Assembly (NCBI GenBank): GCA_964007475.1
Contig: CAXFZM010000011.1
Span: forward strand, 19,842-83,841
Length of the DNA: 64,000 bases
Direction: 5' to 3'
Origin: Hybos culiciformis
Lineage: Eukaryota; Arthropoda; Insecta; Diptera; Hybotidae
Part shown: positions 22,986 through 33,529 of the stretch, piece after piece
How positions within the stretch are numbered: position 1 is the first letter of the stretch
Layout of the letters: each line of letters begins with the position of its first letter
The notes under the pieces: model-generated
Database searches by the model: none
Seen by the model: the letters and a program-made list of their open reading frames with translations, nothing else
What the model was told of the DNA's origin: nothing
Translations under genes and position numbers: made by a program

Positions 22986-23825
22986 ATTACGGAATTGACT
23001 GAAACCTGGAGGTAAGTTTAGGCGATACTGCCGTTTCTTTGAACCCCTCAGAATGGGCTGAAATTTTGAAGGGGGGTAGAGGCGGTGCCCCAACTTCCAA
23101 AACTGAAATCAGTTCTTGGGGCAAAGGCCCCGTTTCGGAGAAAGGGCCCCCCAAAGTTTTCATACATTTTTGTATGAATATTTTTTTTTTGCGCCCAATT
23201 TGCCCAATTTTTGCGTAGGTGGTAGAGGCGGTCCTTAGAATATTGAATCCGAAACGGTTTTTGGGAGAAAGCCCCCATTTCGGAGATATGACCCTTCAAA
23301 GTTTTGATACGTTACTTCTCTCAAAAAAAAATTAAACAGAGCTTTGACGAGAATTTAATTTTTAAAAAAGGAGGGGGGCCTGGCAGCGATGCGGACGGTT
23401 GGTCAGTGGGATTTGCGGCTGGCGACGCAAAACCCACTGACCAACCGCCCGCATCGCTGCCAGGCCCCCCTCCTTTTTTAAAAATTAAATTCTCGTCAAA
23501 GCCTTTTCACAAAAAATAAATAAATAACGAATTTCGTATGAAAACTTTGAAGGGCCATATCTCCGAAATGGAGGCTTTCCCTCAAAAGCCATCTCGTATT
23601 TAACATTCTAGGGACCGCCTCTACCACCTACCCAAAAATTGTACAAATCGGGCACAAAAAAAAAAAATCCATACAAAAATGTATGAAAACTTTGGGGGGC
23701 CCTTTTTCCGAAACGGGAGTTTGGGCACCGCCTCTATCCCCCTCCAAGTTTCAGCCCATTCTGAGTGGTTCAAGGAAACGGCAGTATCGCCTGGTTACAT
23801 CCAGGTTACAGCCAATTCCGTAAAT
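22986..23825. repeat. 840-bp palindrome
   Basis: Arms of about 415 bp pair almost throughout, from ATTACGGAATTG at 22986 to its complement at 23825. The centre is an 8-base loop GCTGGCGA near 23413 inside a GC-rich stem (GGACGGTTGGTCAGTGGG against its complement). Each arm contains two GTAGAGGCGGT modules. Long frames crossing the centre are palindrome artefacts. Confidence 0.88.
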
Positions 23826-26134
23826 CGTTAATTGTGCACACTATGATGTTCATCATGTTAGGAATTAAAAAATAATAAACAAAAAACATTTATAAAATTT
23901 ACATTTAGTATTTGAATAAAATTTCCTGTAACCGAATAAAATTTCCTGTATTGTAACTACAATTTAAGTACTTATTTTTTCCTGGGTAATTGTTTACGAT
24001 ATTGTTTTACGGTATTGCTGGGAAAAACAACAAGAAGTTGCTAACTTCTCTACGATATAAAAGTACTTTTTTGTAACCAAATTCATTTTTATTTTCAGAG
24101 AAGAGAAAAAAATTGTAGATCCCTCGGGTGGATCCCCATCAGATTGGGAATATTTCGATGATTTAAAGGAGATTTTTGGTTCCAGCAAATATATAAATTC
24201 AACCGAAATAATGGAAGAAAGCTTTGCAGGTAAAAATTAGTTACAAAAGTAGTGCGTATTATTTTGTAGATTAGTATTTAAGTAATTAGGAATTACTGAT
24301 TTTGCAATATTTTCCTTCTGTATTTTATGACAAAATTCAAATAAAGAAATATCCTGTTATTTGGGGAGTAGAGATTACACAATAAACATAAACATAAAAT
24401 ATCCAAAAATCATATTTATCGTATATTATAAATGTGTTTTCAATAATTTATATAATATTTGTTATAATAATTTTTGTTTTATTTTTAGAAAATTAATCGT
24501 TTATGGATTACGAATATCTCATTCCATCGCCTCCACCAACTTCATCATTACCTTCAATTTTATCGCCTCCATCAACTTCATCATCACCTTCAATTTTATC
24601 GCCGCCACCAATTTATTCATCACTTTCAATTACTTCATTATCACCATCACTTTCAATGCCATCAATTATTCCATCACCATCAGCAGTACCCGCAACATCA
24701 TCAGCAACATCGTCATCAGCAGGGGTGGAATCATATAACAATTGTCACCGGTCGACAATCGACAATTGTCACAAAATTTAACAATTGTTGACTTTTTGCT
24801 TCATGTAATTTTAATAGGTGGAAATCACATTTCTCATAATATTATTCAGAAATTAACGAAAAAAAAAATTTTTAATTGTCGACTTCGATCACAAACACGA
24901 CCAATTCGACTTTTTTGCTTCATGAAAAAATATCGTGAATTTTTAAATATCGTTTTAGCAAAAAATATAGTGTAGAGAATTTTTTTTAAATATTAAACCA
25001 CATTTTTTCTCTCTCAATAATTTCTTAATTTAGTAAACAAATTCAAAAATTTTATACTGTATTTATGATTTTAAAACATACACTAACAAAAGGTTTTTAG
25101 TTGTTTCTTTATAATGGCAACGTGAAAATTGATATAGAAAATTTTTTATTTCGTATGTGGTGTGGTGTTCACTTCAATTTCGCATAAATTGTGAATTTAA
25201 GGTTTTATGAAATTTTTGAAAATTACGCATACTTATTTTACACTTTTTCATAATTGTGTTTTATTTATAATTCGTTAATCATAAAAATGTTTAGAACTCA
25301 TCTATTTAACTTATGCTTTTATGTTGATTAAAAGTACCTACTTCTTTTTAAGATAAATTTTAAACAAATATTTCAATCAATTCATTAATTTTGGAAAAAC
25401 AAAACCATTATTTTACTTCATTAAAATGTATATATTTAATTAAAAAATGATTATTTTCTTAACCGATTTTATTTTATTCAGAACTAAGTACTTCTGCTTG
25501 GGTCAAATTTTGTGTTAATATTTAACATACTTCGTTTGTTCCGATTCATATTTCTTCCTTGACAATATTATCTAAGAGATAAATAACATAACAATAGAAT
25601 GACTTATCAAACGTGCTTCTTTAGTTTTGCATCTTTTAGCTGAGTCAAAGCAAATAATCTTCCTTGAATTATGTACATATTTACATTGGTATCTAATTCA
25701 AATTTTATAATTTTAATTTCCGATCATTATCTAGGAAATAATAAATTTTTATAAAAATTTAGGTTTTAGGAGCCATAACTAATTTAAATGATTTTTAGTG
25801 TTTAAAAAATTAAATTTAATTAGAGAATAAATTATAACTATAAAACAATTGTTTAAGAATAAACAATTTATTTTAATTATTTTTATAAATAAGCCAAGTA
25901 TTTTCTTTCAATAATGGTCAATCAGATAAAAATATTAAACTATCAAATGGTCCAAAAATAAAAAAATTCTATAATAAATAACATTCAATAAGGCATCTTG
26001 AAAACTGCCATTCAAGGATTAAATATTAGCCCTTCTCACCTCCTACAATTCATAAAATCGTAAATCAAAATTTTAACATGATACATTGTAGTTTTTGTTA
26101 ATTTATAATTTAGAAATTAATGGCCAAATATCTA

Positions 26135-26908
26135 CACAGAAAAAAATTTGCTCGTACTCATTACGTCAAAAAAGTTCGTTAATGACATTCTCGTTAAGAT
26201 AACGAAAAATAATGAATAAATACGTTTTTGTAACATAAATTTCGTTTATTTTCTATTACGAACCTTTTTTTTCATTTTTAGTACTCGTTAAAAAAGTTCG
26301 TTATCGTTAAATACGGGAAACAAAAATTTCAATCCATACAGAACTTATATTTTCCATTTTACACATTGCCGTAAATTTAGTTCATAGCTCAGTGGCAGAG
26401 TTGATGGATTGCAATGTTTAGGACAGTGGTTCGAAGCCACAAGCGGGCATAAAAAAAATTATTAAAAAAAAATTAAATAAAAAAATTTAAAAAATAAATA
26501 ATAAAAAAAAAAGAAACATAAATAAAAAAAATTAATAAATAAAAAAAATAAATAAAAAAAAATTAAAAAAAAAATTAAAAAAAAAAAAAAATTAAATAAA
26601 TAAATAAAAAAAAAAAATAAAAAAAAAAATAAAAAAAAAATAAAAAAAAAATTAAAATAAAAAACAAAAAAGAAATAAAAAAAAATTAAATAAATAAAAA
26701 AAAAAATTTAGTCTAGTAAAATTTTTCTTTCGTATTTGCGGTGTTTTTGCTGAAGAATTTGAAAGGTTTTTGGTTTTGGGGTATAACGAACTTTTTTAAC
26801 GAACTACGAGCTTTTTTCAACGAAATGTTCGTTGTAGCCAAAATAACGAATTTTTCGTTGATTTTAACGAATTATTTAGTTATTAGTACGAGCAAATTTT
26901 TTTCTGTG
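26135..26908 (+). mobile_element. TA-flanked composite miniature element, family B copy 1
   Basis: Inverted ends CACAGAAAAAAATTTGCTCG and its complement, with TA on both sides (26133-26134, 26909-26910). The arms continue with repeats of AACGAAC/GTTCGTT. The middle carries a tRNA-like head (26382-26450) followed by about 250 bp of A-rich sequence. TA duplication suggests Tc1/mariner-type mobilisation. A second copy is at 45827-47300. Confidence 0.85.
26382..26450 (+). other. tRNA-like head of a SINE-like module
   Basis: Box A match TAGCTCAGTGGC at 26385-26396 and box B match GGTTCGAAGCC at 26428-26438, 31 bp apart. The 3' acceptor half AGCGGGC has no pairing partner at the 5' end, so it is not a working tRNA gene. 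An A-rich tail of about 250 bp follows. Pol III transcription is possible but inferred. Confidence 0.7.
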
Positions 26909-27975
26909 TAGACTTTCTTATTATTGAAGTTTTTAATTCACTTCAAAAATAAAACGTTTTATTTTTTTAAGATGCTTATAGATGTTTATTCTTTATTCAA
27001 CAACAGTTTGAACCTTCGACGAAATGGAAATAATTAAAAAAAAACAAAAAAAAAAAAACGTAATCCTTATCAATGGTTACGAAATAAAATCATTTGTTGA
27101 ATAAAAGTAAATTGACATTTTATAAAAAAAAAATTTTGATTTATTAATTTATTGTTTTAAAATTGACGACCAAAAAATAGCTGTCGTTTTTATTTGATAG
27201 ACAATTGTCTATAATTTCAGTTATGTGAAGCTAAACTTTTTTTCGACAATTGTCTATTAAATTCAAAAAAAGTAGGTACATAATTTTTTTTTCTCCGCGC
27301 TCACATTTTTTTAAATATTTTATAAATCAAAGTTCACTCTATAAATCAGTTGAAATTTTAGGTTTTTATTAAGTTTTATAACCCACACATTTACAATTTG
27401 GACTCTTCTTTTCTTGAAGTAAGCTTTACTTTGTATATATTTTCTCTTAAAGAGAGGAAATAAACTCTTTTTTTGCCAGAAAGAAATATAATATACAACA
27501 GATGATGATGATTAAATACGCGAAGCAATAATTTTCATTGTCCATACAAATTGATCGTGTTTGAAATTGTCGATTGTCACAAAAACGACAAAGTTACATA
27601 ATTCCACCCCAGCTTCTGGTAAATTAATTACTAAAAAGAAAAAAAATAATAATGAAACTTTTGCTGGCATACTTCAAGAAGCTAAAAAAACAAATGAATT
27701 TTTAAAGGGTTTATCCAACAGAAGAGACAATAATCACACAGAACTATTACTGGTTAATAAAAAAATGTTGGAGTTGGAGGAACGGCGAACTATTGCAATA
27801 GAAAAAATTGCAGGGACTTATTGTGATAAAAATAAATAACAATATGTATAATAAAAATGAGCTTTGTTTTTTTTTTCTTCATTATGAAATACCTAAGTTT
27901 GATTTAAAATAAATTAAGTTAATATTATTTATAAAATAAGATTTAATTAAATAAAAAATGAATTTATACTTACAA

Positions 27976-29337
27976 AACATATTTTTAATTGTATTACGAA
28001 TTTCAATCCCATTATTAGAGCTTGAAAACGTGGAATGATTAGGTTGACATAAATTTCTACTTTTTTCCTCTTCTAACATTTGTTTTATCCATAATATATT
28101 AACTTGATCTCTTTTAGCATTTAAAAAGTTGTGAAGAATACAACATGCCTTAATGATGATAGGTACTTTGTCTATACGGTTGTCTATGCCCTTACCAATC
28201 CTCCTAAACCTAGCTTTTAAATGACCAAATGTGTTTTCCACTACCCGTCGACATTTAGAAAGGTGATAGTTAAAAATTTTCTCTCCGTTATCTCCTTCTA
28301 TTTTGTAAGGCTTGGTGACAAATTTGGTAAGCCTAAATGCGGAATCTGCTATTAGCAAAGGAGGTACTTCAACATTATTAATAATTTTTACGTTACGATA
28401 TAAAATTGGATTGTCCCGGCTATGTTGCTTCTTCAGAAGTGATTCTTCAAAAACTTTTGAATCGTTACATCTACCGGGACAGACAACATTTATATACATA
28501 AAATTATATCTGTGATCAACCACAGCAAGTAATAATGTTGAATACCATCCTTTGTAATTATAGTAATCCGTTGCATCTGATTTAGGAGGTTTTATTTCGA
28601 TATGCGTTCCATCTAAAACAATATATTTAAAAAAAAACAATAAAAATTTATCGAAATGACTTACTTACCTATGGCTCCAATGCACTGAGGAAAACCAAGT
28701 TTTTCGAAACGTTCTATATTTTTTTGATTGTAAAGTCTGTTAATGGGTAATCATTGAAATATAATGGTTTTAACTTGTCCCAAACCTCGCAACAAAATTC
28801 CAAAAGAATTTCGCATACGGTGAAGCGGCCTATCCCAAAAACGTTAGCAACTGTTCTATATTCGGTTGCTGATCCCAATGCGTACAGTGCTATCGAAATT
28901 CTTTTTTCAAGGGGAATCGTCTCCCGAAATTGCATATCTATTTTCGCTAGGCCGGGCAACAAACTACATAAATCTTTGAATGAATTTTTAGTCATTCGCA
29001 GATTCTCTTTAAAAAAACTATCACCATTTTTGAAAAGCTCGTTTTCAAAAAATCTATTATTGCGGTTCTAAAATAAAAAAGGTTAGTTAAAAAAACCTGC
29101 GTTTGAAATTTTTTTTATATTAAATCTTACCAATGACCAAATTTTACGTCTTCCATCAGTATTTTTGTAGAAATCAACATTGCGGTAGAGAGAAGACTGT
29201 TGATTTTCAAAATTTGGAATATTATTTTTGAATCCAGTTCTTCATTTTCTTCAATTAATTTTTTTGTTGTGTTTTGTAATAATTTTCACTTTCATTTAAT
29301 GAAATTAATCGCAAAATTAAGTTTTCTTCTTCCATTG
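27976..29337 (-). pseudogene. Harbinger 1 transposase (HARBI1-type DDE endonuclease)
   Basis: Read on the minus strand from about 29337. An upstream part (NFENQQSS..., GRRKIWSL) runs to a donor near 29130. An exon with FKDLCSLLPGLAKIDMQF and a helix-turn-helix-like segment follows (29068-28670). The last exon (28612-27976) begins in a DGTHIEIKPP motif. The catalytic residues are all visible: first Asp in AIDGTHIE across the splice, second Asp in LIADSAFRL, and Glu in RRVVENTFGHLK. The N-terminal part has at least one stop and a frameshift near 28740, so this copy is probably dead although the DDE domain is open. It faces the SANT gene tail to tail. Confidence 0.82.
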
Positions 29338-29532
29338 TTTAAAATTTTTATTTTTATCAATAAAATTAAAATTTAAATTTTTTTTAAAGTAACAGAAAGT
29401 TGTTTGCTTTTTTTATTTATGTTTTTTTTAGAATTGTCAAATTTTTCCACTTCTCAAGTGCGAACGGTAGTTTCAGAAAGTGGAAATTTCCACTTATTTA
29501 TCCGGATAAATGTTGAAGTGCGAACAAGGTAT

Positions 29533-30331
29533 TAAGAAAATAAAAATTGAATTGTGTAAATTTTTTAATTTTTTTTTTAAATGGTCTTTATTGAAAAAAT
29601 TAGATATTGCAAGAATTGTACAACTTTTGGTGGAATCTCTTTTTGTAGGTAAGTAAGAAATGAGCTTTTGGCAAAGTTTTGGAAGGAAATGTAGTTTCCA
29701 TGAATGTGCTATGTGCCGTACGTGGCTGAAACTTGAGGGAGAGATGTAGAGGCGGTGCACGAACCCTCAAAATCCAACAGAATGTTCATATATTTCGTAT
29801 GTCCAATTTTTTTTAACCACGATTTGCCTTATTTTTGGAGAGGCGGTAGAGGTGGTGCCCAAACACTCAAATCCAAAAGCTTTTTTGAGGCAAAGGGTCC
29901 TTTTTAGAGGTATAGCCCCCGAAATTTTCATATGTTTTGCACAGCAAAATGCTTTTTTTAATTTCTTTTTGTGAATATTTAAGAAACTCTTTACGAGGTA
30001 TTTCTGAATATTTTTTTCAACAATTTTTCAAGTCTTTTAATTTATTCCTAATTTGAAGCAGATAATGAAAAAATTATTTTGTAAAAATTATTTCTCATAT
30101 GAATATTTTTGATTTCTTTAGATCCTGGAATATGTTGAAATCATATTGAACAATTATTGTCATTGCAGCTCAAGGAAAACTGATTTACTAAATATCGAAC
30201 CAGGCTTTTGCAAATAATATTGTAATATTGTTATAATATAAAATTATAATTTTGTAAAAAGGCATAATACTATAATATAAAAAGTATTTATAACGTTGCT
30301 CTAATTTAGCTTTGTTTATATTATATAATAT
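29533..30331. other. AT-rich DNA with a GTAGAGGCGGT repeat fragment
   Basis: Holds two direct copies of the dispersed module (near 29748 and 29847: GTAGAGGCGGTGCAC and GTAGAGGTGGTGCCC), each followed by ATTTTCATAT-type sequence as at 16.8 and 23.1 kb. The rest is AT-rich and empty. Confidence 0.7.
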
Positions 30332-30529
30332 TGTCATGCATTTTGTGCATGGAAAGAAAAAAACACACAGACTTATATTTTATAATATTTATTTTATTAT
30401 GCTATAATGAATGATGTTTAATGTATAAAGGTTATTCTACAACTGACTTAATAATACTTACTGCTAGGTTTATATAATATACATCGAAATAGAGAGAGAG
30501 TGAGTGATCTACTCAAAGAGAGCACTACA
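30332..30529 (-). repeat. 3' LTR of the second 412-like element
   Basis: On the minus strand starts TGTAGTGCTCTC and ends GCATGACA. A TATATAAAC motif and purine-rich GAGAGAG tract lie in it. Matches 41844-42038 apart from a few substitutions and indels. Confidence 0.92.
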
Positions 30530-30541
30530 CCTCCCTCCTTT
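30530..30541 (-). other. Polypurine tract of the second 412-like element
   Basis: Minus strand AAAGGAGGGAG abuts the 3' LTR start TGTAGTGC. Confidence 0.75.
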
Positions 30542-30932
30542 AGGAAATTAAACTTACTTTGAAAGTTTACTTGATTAAAAGTACGTTTAATTTACCAAAG
30601 TAATATATTAGAAAAAATTATATATATAATAAAATTTTAATTTCAGTTAGTAATTTAAAATACTATTTTTAGTTATATTTAAATCTATAAAAATCTTGAA
30701 ATTCAATTAATAAAAAATTCTATAATATGATTACAATTAGTTATATGATTAGTTATATGATTACAATTAGTTATATGTTACATTAACTTATTATTATTAG
30801 ATATATTTTTTTTTTAAATAATTGTGTTGTAATATTTAAAATTATTTTTGATTTGATTTGGTACCAAATTTTTCCTACACTAGAAAGCATATTAACCTAT
30901 CTAACTAATTTCATTAATCATTAAAATTTTAT

Positions 30933-31849
30933 TTAATCCTTATAATTAATTATTCTGTTTTTGTGCACCCTAATAGATTTATTTTTATTATTAATAAAAG
31001 TTATATTTACACCATTTATTTTTGTAATTGTGTAGGGGCCAGAATATAGTTTGTCTAATTTTTTCCTATTTTCTTCTTTTAGAAGAATTTTATCATTCAC
31101 TTTGAATTGATTATCTGTCGATTTCTTATTATATATCGACTTATTTCGTGATTTTCCATTTTCTAATAGTTTTTTTAATAATTTTGCTTGAATTTTGTAA
31201 TTTAAATTTTACGTGTTTAGCGTAACTATCAAAATTATTCCACAGTAGTAATAATGGGTAATGGACGTGAATCGCGAATTCTAATAATATTTTTATTTGC
31301 AACTTTAATAAAATCTTTTATTGTAATTAATTTGAAAATACTATCCTCTTTATTTATTTGAATTTTATTTGTTTTACTTTTAATTAAATTTTCTTCTAAC
31401 TGGACAAGAAACAATGCTAGAATTGTTTCCTTTTTCGAAATTTTATTGCATCCAGGCTCTAATGTATGGTAAATATTTGAAATATATATATATGTATACT
31501 TTACAACTATCTACTGAGTTGAAGATTAACTGAGGTATTTTATAGTTAAATTTATCCTCATAAATGATAATTTTTTCATTTTTATCTAAAATTTTTTTCT
31601 TGATTTGGAATGTTATTACTTTCGTTGAAATTATTATTTTTTGATTTATTTTTTTTTCTTTAAAACTACGAGAAGAATAAGAAATTGGTAAATGGTTGCC
31701 ATTGATCTCCTAACTTAAGTTAGAAGCGTCAACAGTAATGATAAAAGGTTTTGAGAAATTTGGATAATTTGAGATTGGAGGATTAATTAAATAATTTTTT
31801 AAAATTTCAAAAGGTTTTCGACAATCTTGTGTCCAAGAAAAATTTACGT
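30933..31849 (-). pseudogene. Pol remnants (RNase H and integrase C-terminus) of the second 412-like element
   Basis: Read on the minus strand. From about 31849 an RNase H start is recognisable (NVNFSWTQDC, then FIITVDASN with a stop soon after, then LPISYSSRSFK near 31670). From 31470 to 31215 an open linker holds RIRDSRPLPIITT. From about 31135 to the stop at 30933 the integrase C-terminal tail is readable (LYSGPYTITKINGVN, RVHKNRIINY). Reverse transcriptase and the integrase catalytic core are missing. The order agrees with 412-type pol. Confidence 0.75.
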
Positions 31850-31919
31850 TTCTTTTTTTTTTCATTTTTTTTTTTTTGATTTTTCTGTGTAGATTTTTCT
31901 TTCTTAATTTTTCTTAAAT

Positions 31920-32483
31920 TTAATTTTTTTTTCTTTTAAAAGTTTTATTTTTATATTTAAAATTAAAAAATCTTAGGAGTGTGTGTGTGTGTATGTCTAA
32001 CAAATTTAATGAATCGATGAAAGATTTAAGTGCAAGTGGATCACCACTATAATTTCTATTTATTTGTGAACTAGCTGTACGCAAAAATTCAACATTAGAA
32101 AGAGCTATTTTGTCAAGAGTATTGTCAAAGTTTTCTTCAGAACTATCTGATTCTATTATATTTTGTTCTTTTTCGATTTGATTTATTTTGATCTGTATTA
32201 GAATATCTTTTGGAATTAGATCTGCGCACTTTAATAGTTTGAAGCTCTTTTGTAAATTATGGTAACAATAATGACAATCATTAGCTAATGTTAGATGATG
32301 TTCTTCGAATGTAATACAAGCTTGAAGAACTGTATGTACGTAGATGTTATATGTTTCTTCAATATTTACTTTAATTGCTTGTAATGTTTCTACATTTTTT
32401 GGTTTAAGGTCTTTCAGAATGCGTTTGTAAGCTTTACGAAAATTATCTTTAGCTGTTTGGATTTCGAGACGAGCTTCATCCAT
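31920..32483 (-). CDS. gag: Gag N-terminal fragment, 412/mdg1-like
   Basis: An intact 187-codon minus-strand frame starting at ATG 32483. The first 90 residues are helix-prone and charged (MDEARLEIQTAKDNFRKAY). The block YSGDPLALKSFIDSLNLL near residues 143-162 resembles the start of the capsid-like domain in 412/mdg1 Gag. The full protein would be two to three times longer. Here the frame ends in a basic tail KTFKRKKN and RNase H remnants begin within about 70 bp, so a deletion removed the rest of gag plus protease and RT. It remains open while pol has decayed. Five 41-bp repeats lie just upstream. Confidence 0.72.
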   Translation of the reverse strand: MDEARLEIQTAKDNFRKAYKRILKDLKPKNVETLQAIKVNIEETYNIYVHTVLQACITFEEHHLTLANDCHYCYHNLQKSFKLLKCADLIPKDILIQIKINQIEKEQNIIESDSSEENFDNTLDKIALSNVEFLRTASSQINRNYSGDPLALKSFIDSLNLLDIHTHTLLRFFNFKYKNKTFKRKKN

Positions 32484-32510
32484 AAAAAATTTGAAACTAA
32501 AAAAAATTGA

Positions 32511-32700
32511 GGAATGGTTACCTTGTATTGTAGTCCCCTTAAAATAATTTAGGAATGGTTACCTTATATTGTAGTCCCCTTAAAATAATTGAGGAATGGT
32601 TACCTTATTTCGAATTTTCCTAAAAATTTGAAGAGTGGTTACCTAATATTGAAGTTCCCTAAAAAAAAATTTGAGGAGTGGTTACCTTATATTACAAAAT
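32511..32700 (-). repeat. 41-bp tandem repeat upstream of gag, five copies
   Basis: Unit starts on the plus strand as GGAATGGTTACCTTATATTG at about 32511, 32552, 32593, 32632 and 32675. The last two are diverged. It lies in the transcribed leader directly before the gag start. Confidence 0.85.
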
Positions 32701-33529
32701 GAGATCTGGATTATTGGAAATCAAGAAGTTATTCATACGTCAGAGAAAACAAAGATGTCAAGTAATCAAGCAAAATTATGTTAAACCATTTTTGATTATG
32801 CAAGTTCAAATCAAAAGTAAAATCTTGTAGTAATATGTAGTAACTAATAATATCTCTTATTATTATAAATATATTTAAAAAAAAATTTTACGAAGAAAAA
32901 AAAAATTAGAAGAAATCAATTCAAAGTAAATGATGTAATATTTATTTGTAAAATATTTATGTATAATAATCATAGAATAGTATAGTATATTTTTTTTTTT
33001 TTTTTTATAAAAAATATTTGAAACAGTGTATATCCAATTATTAAAATTGAAAAATTTGATTTGAAAATTAAAATTGAAAAGTTTGAAAATCAATTTAAAA
33101 AATAAAAATTGTTTATGTAACAATTTGGATCTACATTGTTGCTTTTTAGTTTTATTTTATCTAAATTTAAAATTTAGTAAAAATATATTTAAAAAAATTT
33201 ATTTGTCTATAACAAAAAAATTATTAATTTAGTGAAGTACTTGTTGTTGATTTTATTTTGTAATTTATGCTGATGTTGTTTTTGTTATTGTTGTTTCGTT
33301 GTGACGTTAAAGCTCATGTTAATGTTGTTTTTATGTATTTATTTGTTGTTTTTATATAGGTAGTTCGAAAAGCATAATTCGATTCGCTTTTTCTAAATTG
33401 TTGATGTTTATTTTTTTTTTTTTTCGTTTTAATATAAAAAAAAATTAGGATTTTATTAAAAAAAATTTTTATTTTATTTTGGAATGTCAAAAAATTTTTA
33501 TTATTTTTTTTTTTTGTATTACGCAGAGA
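32701..33529 (-). other. Leader of the second 412-like element, part 2
   Basis: AT-rich, no frame worth noting. It would be contiguous with 41041-41825 before the Harbinger insertion. Confidence 0.6.

Larger units (their letters stand above)
22207..24056. mobile_element. Foldback element with 9-bp target duplication in a Harbinger intron
   Basis: Arms of about 150 bp: left starts ATCGTAGAGAAGTTAGCAAC; the right end, ending at 24056, is its complement. Flanked by a perfect 9-bp duplication ATAAAAGTA (22198-22206 and 24057-24065). A 9-bp duplication with long inverted arms points to Mutator-type mobilisation. It encloses two further inverted repeats. No coding region. Confidence 0.88.
24721..27610. 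mobile_element. Inverted-repeat element of unknown class inside the SANT gene, 2.9 kb
   Basis: Ends AGGGGTGGAATCATATAAC and the complement of GGGGTGGAATTATGTAAC, with apparent 3-bp duplication AGC (24718-24720, 27611-27613). Ignoring the insert and one AGC leaves the SANT frame open, which supports these edges. Subterminal DNA at both ends is rich in the palindromic unit CGACAATTGTC and variants (24740-24790, 24868-24905, 27190-27255, 27563-27595). No transposase is seen. It contains a TA-flanked element at 26135-26908. Confidence 0.75.
21920..27839 (+). pseudogene. MADF/SANT-like partner protein of Harbinger 1, split by an insertion
   Basis: Exon 1 (21920-22131) encodes a domain starting KRIWNTENTKILIEIWKEK, the tryptophan-bearing first helix of a Myb/SANT-like fold. 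A donor GTAAAT follows. Exon 2 (24099-24229), after a TTTTCAG acceptor, joins in phase and reads EEKKIVDPSGGSPSDWEYF. Exon 3 starts near 24489 and has a serine/proline-rich tract; an in-frame TAA just after the acceptor shows a defect or a wrongly placed acceptor. At 24720 the frame is broken by an element and resumes at 27614 with a C-terminal region (FAGILQEAKKTNEFLKGL) ending at 27839. Such proteins bind element ends and bring transposase to the nucleus in related Harbingers. Confidence 0.75.
21251..29532. mobile_element. PIF/Harbinger DNA transposon, 8.3 kb with nested insertions
   Basis: Terminal inverted repeats TACCTTGTTCGCACTTCAA at 21251 and its complement ending at 29532. It contains the two genes typical of the superfamily: a MADF/SANT-like protein on the plus strand and a DDE (HARBI1-type) transposase on the minus strand, arranged tail to tail. 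About 4.7 kb is later insertion: a foldback in an intron (22207-24056) and an inverted-repeat element in the SANT gene (24721-27610). The flanks are TAA on the left and TTA on the right, so a 3-bp duplication could not be assigned. Confidence 0.85.

Noticed and set aside
23048..23519. Frames of 83 and 71 codons across the palindrome centre
   Set aside because: Products of palindrome symmetry; no known motif and the same words appear on both strands.
26382..26450. A functional tRNA gene
   Set aside because: Box A and B are present but the acceptor stem does not close and an A-rich SINE-type tail follows; the copies at 46.2, 48.0 and 53.5 kb are equally defective.
32511..32700. CRISPR-like regular repeats
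   Set aside because: Units are directly adjacent with no unique spacers and lie in a retrotransposon leader in a eukaryotic genome.
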